A stretch of DNA of 64,000 nucleotides, taken from positions 124,001 to 188,000 of the forward strand of contig CAVPMW010000008.1 of the NCBI GenBank assembly GCA_963706515.1, given 5' to 3'. The first letter of the stretch is position 1. Every line of letters starts with the position of its first letter. Source of the stretch: CAVPMW01 sp963706515. Its GTDB lineage: Bacteria; Chloroflexota; Anaerolineae; Anaerolineales; UBA4823. Under the pieces are notes generated by a model. It made no database searches, was not told the origin of the DNA, and worked only from the letters and a program-made list of their open reading frames with translations. Both the position numbers and the translations under genes were made by a program. Below, one piece after another: positions 27,754-36,995 of this stretch.

Positions 27754-28986
27754 ATGAAAATCTTGTATATCGTTCCATACGTCCCTAACCTGATCCGGGC
27801 GAGAGCGGTGAACCTGATCCGAGCCTTGACCCGTCGCGGCAACCAGGTTACCGTCGCAACATTGACGGCGAATGATCAAGACCGCCGCGACGTTGAAGGT
27901 TTAAGGGCTGAGTGCACCCAGGTCTTCGCGGTGGACCAACCCGCCTGGCGGTCTCTATTGAATGCCGGACTGGCTGTACCCTCCAAAAAACCCTTGCAAG
28001 CAGTCTACTCCTGGAACCCGGGGTTGTTACAGCAGATCCTCTCCCGGCTCGAATCGGGTCAAAACACCCCGGCCTTCGAGGTGATCCACTTCGAACATCT
28101 CAGGGGAGCCCAGTACGGGGTGGAGCTCAGGCGTTACCGGGAGCAAAAAGGGGTGCGGATCCCGATTATTTGGGATAGTGTGGATTGTATTTCCTACTTA
28201 TTCAAGCAGTCGTCGGCGCAAAGCCACAAGCTCACCAGCAGGCTGATCACCCGCTTTGAGCTGCCCAGGACACAGGCGTACGAGCGTTGGCTGGTTAAGC
28301 AATTCGACCAGGTCCTGGTAACGTCCTCCAAGGACCGGAAGGCATTCCAGTCCTTGCTCGCCGCTGAAGCTGATTCAGCAAACATCAACGTCCTTCCAAA
28401 TGGCGTCGACCTGGAATATTTCATCCCTGATCCAGGCTGCGAGCGGGAGCCTGCTACACTGGTTGTATCGGGGAAAATGAGCTATCATGCCAATATAACC
28501 ATGGTGCTCAGATTATTCAGCGAAATTATGCCTCAAATCTGGCAGCAGAGACCAGACGTCCGTGTGTGGATCGTCGGCAAGGATCCGCCGAAAGAGCTTC
28601 AAGCCTTGGATGATCCTCCCCGGGTCGTCGTAACTGGCTCTGTTCCTGATATTCGTCCATATTTGCGCGCGGCTTCCGTCGCGTTGGCGCCATTAACCTA
28701 CGGAGCGGGAATTCAGAACAAAGTCCTGGAGGCGATGGCCTGCGGTACGCCAGTTGTGTCAACCCCGCTGGCAATGTCAGGACTTGAGACGGCTACTGGG
28801 GAAGAATTAATCGTAGCTGATAACCCTGCCGAGTTCAGCCAGACCGTGCTGGCTTTGCTGGATGATCCTCTCAAGCGCCAGGAGCTATCCAAAGCGGGTC
28901 GTTCATACGTCGAACGGCACCATAATTGGGATCAAATTGCCGCCCAACTTGAGGCAATTTACAGCCGTGCAAGCTATCAAAAGTGA
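27754..28986 (+). CDS. Glycosyltransferase family 4
   Basis: An intact 410-residue GT-B enzyme starting 3 bp after the upstream membrane glycosyltransferase. The N-terminus reads I-V-P-Y-V-P-N-L-I-R-A-R. I-I-W-D-S-V-D-C, then L-P-N-G-V-D at the linker and K-M-S-Y-H-A-N mark the donor domain. A-P-L-T-Y-G-A-G-I-Q-N-K-V-L-E-A-M-A is the donor motif. It belongs to the same subgroup as the genes at 14798 and 23341. It probably acts on the same glycan; specificity not readable. Confidence 0.85.
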   Translation: MKILYIVPYVPNLIRARAVNLIRALTRRGNQVTVATLTANDQDRRDVEGLRAECTQVFAVDQPAWRSLLNAGLAVPSKKPLQAVYSWNPGLLQQILSRLESGQNTPAFEVIHFEHLRGAQYGVELRRYREQKGVRIPIIWDSVDCISYLFKQSSAQSHKLTSRLITRFELPRTQAYERWLVKQFDQVLVTSSKDRKAFQSLLAAEADSANINVLPNGVDLEYFIPDPGCEREPATLVVSGKMSYHANITMVLRLFSEIMPQIWQQRPDVRVWIVGKDPPKELQALDDPPRVVVTGSVPDIRPYLRAASVALAPLTYGAGIQNKVLEAMACGTPVVSTPLAMSGLETATGEELIVADNPAEFSQTVLALLDDPLKRQELSKAGRSYVERHHNWDQIAAQLEAIYSRASYQK

Positions 28987-29076
28987 AGATTTTCTGATCT
29001 TTTTTGAACCCCAAGCTGATAAAATATGTGTTAGTAGCGGGAAATTGACTGATCGGTGAATTGGAAGTGAAACCTT

Positions 29077-30732
29077 ATGGATATCAAAGATATAATTGCT
29101 CCTTTGCGTAAATGGTGGTGGATGATCATCAGCGCAGCAATTGTTGCGGCTGTCGCCAGTTTCGTAGCGACTCTGCGCCAGGTACCCAATTACCAGTCTC
29201 ACACAACTTTGATGATCGGTCAGACGATCACTGACCCCAACCCTTCACTGACTGAATTTTCGCTTGGAGAACAGCTCGCTGCGTCTTATGCAGATATGGC
29301 GATGCGGGAACCGGTGCGCAATTCGACAATGCAGGCGTTAGGCTTGAGTTTTCTTCCGAGCTATACGGCCCAGGCGCTGCCCAACAGCCAGGTTATCGAG
29401 ATCGCCGTCACCGACACAGATCCAGGTCGGGCTCAGTCTGTCGCCCAAGAGCTTGCTCACCAGCTTGTCCTGCGTACTCCCACGAGCGATAATCCGGAAA
29501 CAGAGCAGCGGCTGGCTTTCATCCAATCTCAGCTCGACCAGCTCCAAACCCAGATTGACGAGACTACCAGTGATATCGATAATTTGCAGAGTCAATTGGG
29601 CAGTTTGAACAGCGCTCAGGAGATTGGAGATACCCAGGCGCGCATCAGCGCTCTCAAAGGCAAACGGACCGAGATGCAGAACACTTATACTAACCTGCTG
29701 GCGAACACACAACGCGGGGCGATCAACTCGGTTACCGTGATCGATGAAGCTGACTTGCCCACACACCCAACCGACTCGAATAAGCTCATGGCAATCTTAT
29801 TAGCCGGGGCAGTGGGATGCGTGCTTGCGCTGGGTGCCGCGTATCTCATTGAATTCCTGGATGATACGGTCAAAACTCCGGAGGAAGTTCAGCGCCTGTT
29901 GGATTATCCGATTATTGGCTATGTGGGTTCCTTTCCAAAAGAGACCAACCGCTCAGAGCTGGTAACCGACCCCCATTCAACTTATGCGCCGATGTTTCGC
30001 TACTTGCGGACCAACCTTGCATTTGCCGACGCTGCTTCACCGGTGAGGAGTTTGCTGGTAACGAGCGCCGAGCCGAATTCAGGAAAAACGACTGTCGCAG
30101 TAAATTTAGCCTTCGTGATTGCGCAGGCAGAAAAAAAAGTAGTCCTGGTTGACGCGGATTTCCATCGCCCCAATATCCATACCTTACTGGGGCTGAGTAA
30201 CCGCACCGGGTTGAGCGATGTGTTTCGCGAGCGGAGCAGCCTGCAGGATATTATCCGGGTGCCGAAGGAAGGGAAGCTGACGGTGATAACTACCGGAACA
30301 CTTCCGCCTAACCCAACTGAACTGCTAGCCTCACAGAGGATGGATGAATTCTTAGAAAATGCCAGGGGTGTATCGGATACTGTAGTGATCGATTCTTCCC
30401 CATTTATCGTCGCCGATGCCGCAATATTAGCATCGAAGGTAGACGGCGTATTATGGGTTATCCGTCTCGGTTATACTCGCCGCACCCATATACGCGCGAT
30501 GAAAGACGAAATTTTACGCTCCGGTTCACGAGTAGTTGGGCTTGTGGTGAATGGCGTTCCGGAGCGGAGCACGTATTACACCAGCTATTATCACTCGGTA
30601 TATTACGGTGTTCAGGAGGAATTGAAAAAGGAAGCTGTTGGTAAGCGAACTGCCGTGCAGCCCATTTCTCCCAACACACAACCGATACCTACCAGCGAGC
30701 AGCCGGTTAATCCAAAAACCCAATCCGGGTAG
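29077..30732 (+). CDS. Wzc-like polysaccharide co-polymerase / BY-type tyrosine kinase
   Basis: A 551-residue fusion. A Wzz-type domain has TM1 near residues 16-32 and TM2 near 240-262, with a coiled periplasmic region between (Q-S-Q-L-D-Q-L-Q-T-Q-I-D and similar). The cytoplasmic kinase domain has Walker A E-P-N-S-G-K-T-T near 329-336, Walker A' V-V-L-V-D-A-D-F and Walker B V-V-I-D-S-S-P. A tyrosine cluster S-T-Y-Y-T-S-Y-Y-H-S-V-Y-Y follows, the autophosphorylation tail, then a proline-rich end. Such proteins set glycan chain length and export. Being the last gene before a terminator, it closes the surface-glycan locus. Confidence 0.9.
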   Translation: MDIKDIIAPLRKWWWMIISAAIVAAVASFVATLRQVPNYQSHTTLMIGQTITDPNPSLTEFSLGEQLAASYADMAMREPVRNSTMQALGLSFLPSYTAQALPNSQVIEIAVTDTDPGRAQSVAQELAHQLVLRTPTSDNPETEQRLAFIQSQLDQLQTQIDETTSDIDNLQSQLGSLNSAQEIGDTQARISALKGKRTEMQNTYTNLLANTQRGAINSVTVIDEADLPTHPTDSNKLMAILLAGAVGCVLALGAAYLIEFLDDTVKTPEEVQRLLDYPIIGYVGSFPKETNRSELVTDPHSTYAPMFRYLRTNLAFADAASPVRSLLVTSAEPNSGKTTVAVNLAFVIAQAEKKVVLVDADFHRPNIHTLLGLSNRTGLSDVFRERSSLQDIIRVPKEGKLTVITTGTLPPNPTELLASQRMDEFLENARGVSDTVVIDSSPFIVADAAILASKVDGVLWVIRLGYTRRTHIRAMKDEILRSGSRVVGLVVNGVPERSTYYTSYYHSVYYGVQEELKKEAVGKRTAVQPISPNTQPIPTSEQPVNPKTQSG

Positions 30733-30762
30733 TATTATTCACACCCAGTCAATATACTTGCG

Positions 30763-30797
30763 AAAAAGTCCCTCGGCAGCGAGGGACTTTTTATTTA
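30763..30797 (+). terminator. Rho-independent terminator after the Wzc-like gene
   Basis: A perfect 13-bp stem, AAAAAGTCCCTCG (30763-30775) with its complement (30780-30792), a 4-base loop GCAG, and a T-rich run after it. It ends the + strand glycan locus. Since the stem begins with an A run it may also stop transcription from the - strand gene beyond it. Confidence 0.9.
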
Positions 30798-30841
30798 GAC
30801 AGAAGAGTCGCAATTTACTGCGGTGTGCGGTACAAAAAAGA

Positions 30842-32339
30842 TTATGGGTTGCCCCAATTAACGAACAGGGTGGGGCGGCCAGCCTCATTCCAGTCGCCGG
30901 TTTCAGATGTGCTGAACAGCTTGCCGCTGTGATAATCGGAATCTGAGGAATACACGACCAGGCGTAACGGGGTTCCATGCGCATAGGCAGAAGCTACAGC
31001 GCCGCTCACATCCCATTCGCGCGGTGTGCACGGCCAGTGCATCTGCCCACCGCCGTTGGTGCAGTCAATAGGAGGAACGATCAGCTGAGCCAGGTTCTCG
31101 TATGCCAGTGGGGCGCTGTTCCAGGTCAGGGCCGTTTCATCCCAATCCTCTGCAACACTCAATACATGGATCAGGGAAGATTTGGCCAGGTTCGAAGGAC
31201 CATTATTACCCCACTGGTGGAGGATCAGCGACGCAGAAAGGATCGCTTTTCCTGGGGGGATTTGGTTGAGGGGAAAGGTAACATAATATTTGGCATAGCA
31301 GGGCCAATCTGCGACGTCCCCCTGGTTTTGGATGTTAAGATCGGGTGCACTGCCGAAATTCAGGTTGCCCCAAGTATTCCAGATGAAATTCTCATCACCC
31401 GGGCAGAGGTTATTTACCGTTCCACCGACCGCTGCATCCGGCACGCTGGTGCCCGTGTGGTTTTCACGGATGGCTGTCGATCCGCTCGGGCTGACACTCG
31501 GCGGTTGGTAGACCGGTAATCCGAAATGGAGCTGGCCCCAGGTAGTTGGGCGGTTTGCGTTTAAGCTCTCCGGCCAGTATTCCACTGGATTCGGGCGAAC
31601 CGGAGCTGTTATCCTGGTCATAGAGCTGTACGCCGATTCCCCATACTGTGCCAGGCGGAGGCGCGCCGGAATATCCCAGGCTGGTGTAGGGAATGCGGAA
31701 AGTCATATCCCAGCCGCGATCGTTATTATTATTATTGAGAGCGTCGCCTCGCCAGCCGCCTCCTGCACGATAGCTGATCGAATCGGTTGCTACCCATGTC
31801 GAGCCATTTCCTCTGAAAGCCCATTGAGCATTAGTCTGGCTGCCATTCGAGAGCCCTGCATTAAAACGAAATGCGTTTGGTCCGGGGGAATTCCCGTAGT
31901 TGCCATCCAGGTTCAAAAGGAGCGAAATGCCATCATAGTTCGCAAAAGTACTGGCACTGGGTGAGGGGTCATACCACAGACGGCGATCGAAGATCGCGGC
32001 CCGTACGACCAGCTCGGTTGCAGAATATCCAACCCGCACATCGGCATAATTCTCGGTCTGACTGACCTTGCCAAACCAGAAAATCGTCATCGCATAGAAT
32101 GCGTTCTGCGTCCCCCCAGGGATGAATGGCGCATTTACCCGCCGGGTAACTGGGAGCTGCTGGCTGCTCGTTGGCACCGCGAGCAGAGGCAGATAAACGG
32201 TGGTACTGGCTGCCGGGCTGTTCGCGGATGGGGTAGGCGGCACCCCCTGCCGGACCTGCGCCTGCGGAGCGAGGGCAAGCTGGAGCAGCAATAAAGGCGC
32301 CAGGAGCAGAGGGAAAACTCGCTTGGTTACTATTCGCAT
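30842..32339 (-). CDS. Secreted DNRLRE-domain protein with CBM9/DOMON-like N-terminal region (one frameshift)
   Basis: Read on the - strand from 32339 to 30842, with a frame change near 31600-31630 (one extra base). The joined product is about 499 residues. Residues 1-27 form a Sec signal peptide (hydrophobic L-L-L-A-P-L-L-L-L-Q-L-A-L-A). The next ~230 residues, with A-F-Y-A-M-T-I-F-W-F-G-K, R-V-G-Y-S-A-T-E-L and D-M-T-F-R-I-P-Y, look like a family 9 carbohydrate-binding/DOMON sandwich. The C-terminal ~180 residues hold the DNRLRE fold (Y-V-T-F-P-L-N, A-S-L-I-L-H-Q, D-W-D-E-T-A-L-T-W-N). It is exported and probably binds cell-surface or extracellular glycan. It converges with the glycan locus across the terminator. 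Confidence 0.7.
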
Positions 32340-32572
32340 TTTATTTTTCCGATCCCAATATTTTAGATTTATACTGTATGCAATTAATGCCGATAAATTT
32401 ACATATTCAGCAAAATAACATGTATGCTACCCTTAGATTATAGCATTACTTCGGGCTGGCAGTATAAGGTTTCGTTTATTGTTCGGTTAACGATGTGTGA
32501 ACTTACAAAAGAAATAACTGCTCCGTTAACGCGGCTATTTGGATTTTCCCCGTTTATTGCGAAAATTTGGGC

Positions 32573-33205
32573 TTATTTTATCCGCTCCAGGATCTGCTGT
32601 TTCTTCTGGCTGTATTCTTGTTCAGTTAATATGCCATTTCTATAAAGCTCATCCAGCTGAATAAGCAGTGCTGGAGGTTCCCCAGGCAAAGCCGGGCTGC
32701 TTGTCTCGTGTTCGCTTTGTTCTTTAGCGTCCAGCATCGCAGTCTTGAATTGTACGGGATGCTCGATGCGTTTGAAAAGATTGACCCCCAGCTCACTTGC
32801 AGTCAATATCTCAATATTGCCGTAATCCATCAAACGACCCAAAACCGATTGGTCCATCTTGACGTCGTTCACTTTCTCGAGGGATGAATCAGTGACGCTC
32901 TTGTTATACAACCCGTAGATCTGGATTACCCGCCGGTTTGTAATGATGTACTGGTGGTTCACATACCGCAATATTCCGCGCAGCATGAAGAAGGCTGGGA
33001 TCAGCATTATTAGAAAACCGATCAATATGATGATTGTCCAGGAAGAAGGGAAGAAATATGCCAGGATCAGTGTGACGATGAAAATCAAGAAAATCAAAAT
33101 AATATCACCGATGATATTCGCAACGAGCATCATCCAATGCTGTCTGGATACCATGATGATCTTCTCATAGCGACCCAGGAGACTTTCAGCATAGCTGTCT
33201 GGCAT
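32573..33205 (-). CDS. PH-domain (bPH2-like) membrane protein with C-terminal SHOCT motif
   Basis: 210 residues. Two membrane segments lie at about 27-50 and 54-76. A YdbS/bPH2-like domain follows (Y-I-I-T-N-R-R-V-I-Q-I-Y-G-L at about 91-104, V-N-D-V-K). After it comes a linker and then a short SHOCT helix pair (L-D-E-L-Y-R-N-G-I-L-T-E-Q-E-Y) at the C-terminus. The function of such proteins is not well defined; they are thought to act in membrane or envelope homeostasis. Monocistronic by position. Confidence 0.7.
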   Translation of the reverse strand: MPDSYAESLLGRYEKIIMVSRQHWMMLVANIIGDIILIFLIFIVTLILAYFFPSSWTIIILIGFLIMLIPAFFMLRGILRYVNHQYIITNRRVIQIYGLYNKSVTDSSLEKVNDVKMDQSVLGRLMDYGNIEILTASELGVNLFKRIEHPVQFKTAMLDAKEQSEHETSSPALPGEPPALLIQLDELYRNGILTEQEYSQKKQQILERIK

Positions 33206-33249
33206 CCTTTTACCCTCCAGGATTAATAGCTAACACTGGTCGTATTTTA

Positions 33250-33990
33250 TTATTCTCTGTGAAAGCTGGTCTTATTTTTCCAGCGACGGAACCTTAATGT
33301 CTCTGGACCGCCGGCAACGTACCATGCCTTGACAATCTGCCGGTACATGTTGGCTCTGGTCAGGATACCTCGCCCGATCCCACGGTGGAATTCGCTGGGT
33401 AAATGATAAACCCCCCTGAGGACAATATACTCCACCCGCCAGTCGTAGATCTTCCCGGCAACAGTGAGCGCCGTCTCCAGCCCATAACCGGAAGCTGCTT
33501 CAGGGGATAACTGGTTGAGCAGCTCGCTGCGCAGGCAGCGCTGTCCGGACAGCCAGGGAGTAGCCCAATGGGCAAAATCGGTATTGGGTTTTCCACCGCG
33601 GAAAATACCGACGGTCATATCGTATTTCCCTTTGACGACTGGCTCCATGAGCATCTCGATTTGAGCGGGAGAGATTGCAAGCAGGTCAGCGTCGAGCAGC
33701 AGCAGGTACCTCGCAGAAGTGCTCTTCCATCCATTCAGGATCGATTGGCCTTTGCCCAGGTTTACCGGATTCCGGATCAGCCGCAGGCACCTATCCGGTG
33801 AGATTAGCATTTCCACTTCTTTTGAGGTCGAGTCGTTTGAGCCGTCATCGACGACGATGATCTCGTCAATACTGCCAACCTGGAAGACAACCTCCAGGAC
33901 CTTGCCGATTTTTCCCGCTTCATTGTAAGCTGGAATGATCGCCGCAATCTTGCTGGGGCACGGTTGGGTCGGTTTATTGTAAGCTGGCAT
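33250..33990 (-). CDS. Glycosyltransferase family 2 (dolichol-P-mannose/GpgS-like)
   Basis: About 246 residues if started at ATG 33990, which has AGAGAG 5-11 bases upstream; an in-frame start at 34056 is less likely. A-A-I-I-P-A-Y-N-E-A opens the GT-A fold. I-I-V-V-D-D-G-S-N-D-S-T and L-L-L-D-A-D-L-L give the nucleotide and metal sites. S-G-Q-R-C-L and G-Y-G-L-E-T-A-L are blocks shared with glucosyl-3-phosphoglycerate-synthase-like and polyprenyl-phosphate sugar synthases. No C-terminal membrane helices. It may supply a lipid-phosphate sugar for GT39-type enzymes; unproven. Confidence 0.78.
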   Translation of the reverse strand: MPAYNKPTQPCPSKIAAIIPAYNEAGKIGKVLEVVFQVGSIDEIIVVDDGSNDSTSKEVEMLISPDRCLRLIRNPVNLGKGQSILNGWKSTSARYLLLLDADLLAISPAQIEMLMEPVVKGKYDMTVGIFRGGKPNTDFAHWATPWLSGQRCLRSELLNQLSPEAASGYGLETALTVAGKIYDWRVEYIVLRGVYHLPSEFHRGIGRGILTRANMYRQIVKAWYVAGGPETLRFRRWKNKTSFHRE

Positions 33991-34239
33991 AAGTAATCTC
34001 TCTGGAGGATATTTCCTTTCTGAGCATGCATTATAACCGAATCCAGCAACATTCAATGTTTGAGAGAGGTGATGATCGTCATTAGATTACTATTACGGAA
34101 GTGCCAATACAAGGGGGGCGATGGCAGAGCCCGATGAAGGCTTATTTCCTATAAATGATATCTTGATGTAAAATCGCCTCGTGGCCTTTGCAGTAAGCAT
34201 AGATAAAAATACCGGAGAGTGGTTTTCTGTGGAGGAGCG

Positions 34240-35283
34240 ATGAGCGGTTTCCAGGCTTTGGAATGGCGAGATGGCGCGGTAGTCATGCTCGATCAGCGCA
34301 AGCTTCCCGGTGAAATAGATTATATAGAATATCGGGATTATCACGGCGTCGCCGGGGCGATTACCGATATGGTCATTCGCGGCGCACCGGCGATCGGCGC
34401 AGCTGCAGCCTGGGGCTTAGCCCTGGTGCCATACTATTCAGCCAGCAGCGAGGTGAGTGTTGTGCTGGACGAGTTGGAGGAGGCTGCCGGGGTGCTGCTT
34501 GCCGCTCGCCCGACGGCAGTGAATTTATCCTATGCGATAAAGCGCATGCTGAGCTGTCTTAAGGATGCGCGTTTGGCGACAGTCTCGCAGCTGAGCGCCG
34601 CAGCCATCCGGGAAGCCGAGGCGATCGCTGCAGAAGAAGTACGCATCTGTAAAGCCATTTCCATGAACGCCCAGCTGCTCGTCCCAGATCCGGCTACGAT
34701 CATCCACCACTGCAATACAGGAGCTTTAGCAACCGTAGACTATGGAACTGCCCTGGGGATTATTCGTATGGCGCACGAGCTGGGCAAGAAGGTATTTGCG
34801 TTGGTCGATGAGACCCGGCCGCGATTGCAGGGCGCCCGGTTGACTGCCTGGGAGCTGCAGCAGTATGGGGTCCCTTTTATGGTCATCGCTGACGGCGCAT
34901 CCGGATACTACATGCGTTCGATGGATGTTGACCTGTGTGTGGTAGGCTGCGACCGGGTCGCTGCCAACGGAGATACTGCCAATAAAATTGGGACGTATAA
35001 CCTGGCAGTGGTCGCCCACGAGAACGGCGTCCCTTTCTACATTGCCTGCCCGACGACCACCATCGATATGAATACCCCGTCCGGTGAGGGCATAGCGATC
35101 GAAGAGCGACCCGAGCGCGAGATCACACACATCGCTGACAGCCAGATCACCCCCGATGGAGTACGGGTGGGCAACCCGGCTTTCGATGTCACCCCAGCCC
35201 GCTATATCAGCGCCATCATTACCGACAAAGGGATAGCTTATCCACCGTTCAAGAAGAGCCTGGCAAGGCTGATGGGGAAATAA
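34240..35283 (+). CDS. mtnA: S-methyl-5-thioribose-1-phosphate isomerase
   Basis: 347 residues from ATG 34240, which has GGAGG five bases upstream; the GTG at 34219 is rejected. Signature blocks: R-G-A-P-A-I-G-A-A-A-A-W-G (substrate loop, about residues 48-60), H-H-C-N-T-G-A-L-A-T with the catalytic cysteine, D-E-T-R-P-R-L-Q-G-A-R-L-T, and G-C-D-R-V-A-A-N-G-D-T-A-N-K-I-G-T with the catalytic aspartate. It converts MTR-1-P to methylthioribulose-1-P in methionine salvage (cytoplasm). No other salvage gene is next to it; the gene converges with the ECF operon. Eukaryotic eIF2B-like relatives lack several of these residues. Confidence 0.93.
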   Translation: MSGFQALEWRDGAVVMLDQRKLPGEIDYIEYRDYHGVAGAITDMVIRGAPAIGAAAAWGLALVPYYSASSEVSVVLDELEEAAGVLLAARPTAVNLSYAIKRMLSCLKDARLATVSQLSAAAIREAEAIAAEEVRICKAISMNAQLLVPDPATIIHHCNTGALATVDYGTALGIIRMAHELGKKVFALVDETRPRLQGARLTAWELQQYGVPFMVIADGASGYYMRSMDVDLCVVGCDRVAANGDTANKIGTYNLAVVAHENGVPFYIACPTTTIDMNTPSGEGIAIEERPEREITHIADSQITPDGVRVGNPAFDVTPARYISAIITDKGIAYPPFKKSLARLMGK

Positions 35284-35313
35284 CTGAGTACACGGCTTTT
35301 ATCCCAACATAAC

Positions 35314-36123
35314 CTATGGATTCAACTTCAGCAGTAAGCTGTCGGTAAACTCAGCCACGTTTAGCGGGGAATCGTCGAGCCCCAAGCGATCTGCCAGCCG
35401 GATCAGCTGAGGCGGCTCGACAAACGTCTCTGCCAGGAGGGCTGCCTGGGAAAGCACCTGGCGGGTCGAGCCGTCCAGCAGCATCTGACCATCCAGCATT
35501 ACGATCACCCGGTCGAAATACTCAGCGCAGAAATCGATATCGTGAGTAATCGTAATAACCGTCTTGCCTTGTGCGTGCAGCGAATTCACTATTTGCCCAA
35601 TTTGCAGGCTGCCACGATAGTCCTCTCCGGTGGTTGGCTCGTCGAGCACCACGATTTGCGTATCCATTGCCAGGACGGATGCCAGCGCCACGCGTTTCCG
35701 TTCCCCGGTAGAGAGGTCGTAGGGATGGAGCTGGACAGCATTTTTCAGGTCGACCATCTCTAAAGCAAGCGCAACTTGCTGTTCGATCCTCGCCGGCTCC
35801 CACCCCAGGTTCTTCGGCCCAAAGGCGACCTCCGCCCAGACCTTCGACTGGAAGAGCTGGTCGTCGGGATTCTGGAAGACGTAACCCACCCTGGAAGCCA
35901 GGCGGTTAACCGGCACATCCCGAGTATCCCAATCGCCGATCAGCACGCTGCCTGAAGAGGGCTTGAGCAGTCCGTTCAGGTGCTTTACCAGGGTGGTCTT
36001 ACCTGAGCCATTTTGACCGATGATCGCCACCTTTTCGCCAGATAGAATTTGCAGAGAAATCCCCCGCAGCGCAATGACGCCGGATGGATAACTAAAATGG
36101 ATCGCCTGGATCGCAATGTTCAT
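35314..36123 (-). CDS. Energy-coupling factor transporter ATP-binding protein (EcfA-type)
   Basis: 269 residues. Walker A G-Q-N-G-S-G-K-T-T (about 37-45), Q-loop in F-Q-N-P-D-D-Q-L-F (the ECF-specific Q-N-P-D-x-Q form), signature L-S-T-G-E-R-K-R-V, Walker B I-V-V-L-D-E-P-T-T-G and a switch histidine in T-I-T-H-D. It drives vitamin or metal uptake together with the second ATPase, EcfT and the S component encoded upstream. The start overlaps the stop of the preceding ATPase gene by four bases. Confidence 0.9.
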   Translation of the reverse strand: MNIAIQAIHFSYPSGVIALRGISLQILSGEKVAIIGQNGSGKTTLVKHLNGLLKPSSGSVLIGDWDTRDVPVNRLASRVGYVFQNPDDQLFQSKVWAEVAFGPKNLGWEPARIEQQVALALEMVDLKNAVQLHPYDLSTGERKRVALASVLAMDTQIVVLDEPTTGEDYRGSLQIGQIVNSLHAQGKTVITITHDIDFCAEYFDRVIVMLDGQMLLDGSTRQVLSQAALLAETFVEPPQLIRLADRLGLDDSPLNVAEFTDSLLLKLNP

Positions 36124-36995
36124 CGCGGTGCTGAGGGAGAGTGACGTCCGGTGATAATATCCTGAAAGCTATTGACAGCGGCAGGCAGCGTCACCGGAAG
36201 AGGCGAATTGTTTGGCCATAGACCCAGTTCGCGGATATGCGCTGCGGCAAGTGTATAGCGCGCCTGACCTATCCCATAATTCAACAAAGCAGGGTCAGCA
36301 AGCACCTGCCCGGGCAGCCCATCTGCGACGAGCTTCCCAACGGCCAATGCCAGCACCCGATCGGCGAATTCCGCGATCCACTCCAGCTTATGCTCGATCA
36401 TCACTACGGTCATAGAAAGATTTTCCATGATCGACCGCAGTGCAGAAAACACCTCGCGGCTGCCAATCGGGTCGAGCTGGGAAGTAGGCTCATCCAAAAT
36501 GAGCAGCTGAGGTCGCATTGCCAGGATCGAGGCGATCGCCACACGCTGCATCTGCCCACCGGAGAGGCTCAGGGGCGGCCGGTCCGCGAGGGATTAATTC
36601 CCAGGAGATCCATCACCTGCCTCAGCGCGTTCTTGCATCTCCTCTCGGGGGATTCCCAGATTTTCCATACCAAAAGCGATTTCCTCTCGGACGGTAAACT
36701 TCGTGCCGGTAATCTGATTGAATGGATTTTGGAAAACCAATCCGACCAGCTGTGCCAGCTCTCCAGGCGGCGTGTCTTCGATGAGTTTTCCGGAAACGCT
36801 TACTTTACCGGATAAACGCCCGTGGTAGAAATGAGGGATAAATCCTGCCAGGAGATAGGCAAGCGTCGATTTACCCGCCTTATTCGGCCCAATCACTGCA
36901 CAAAATTGCCCAGCCGGTATTTCCAGCGAGATATCCACCAACGCGAAACCCTGAGTGACTGGGTAGCTGTAGCTGGCGTGCTCCAGCGAGATCAA
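36120..36995 (-). CDS. Energy-coupling factor transporter ATP-binding protein, second copy (two frameshifts)
   Basis: Read on the - strand, the N-terminal part (36995-~36630) has Walker A G-P-N-K-A-G-K-S-T and F-Q-N-P-F-N-Q-I. The C-terminal part (~36575-36120) has the end of the signature S-G-G-Q, then L-I-L-D-E-P-T-S-Q-L-D and the switch region V-M-I-E-H-K. Between them two compensating errors are seen: one extra base near 36630 and one missing base near 36590. Correcting both gives V-M-D-L-L-G-I-N-P-L-A-D-R-P-P-L and an unbroken L-S-L-S-G-G-Q. About 291 residues, normal for EcfA. It pairs with the following EcfA as a heterodimer. Confidence 0.8.

Noticed and set aside
30842..34000. Long open frames on the strand opposite the DNRLRE, PH and GT2 genes
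   Set aside because: They have no domain-like features and shadow the real genes.
34057..34239. SAM riboswitch before mtnA
   Set aside because: No recognisable conserved core or terminator/antiterminator pair could be traced.
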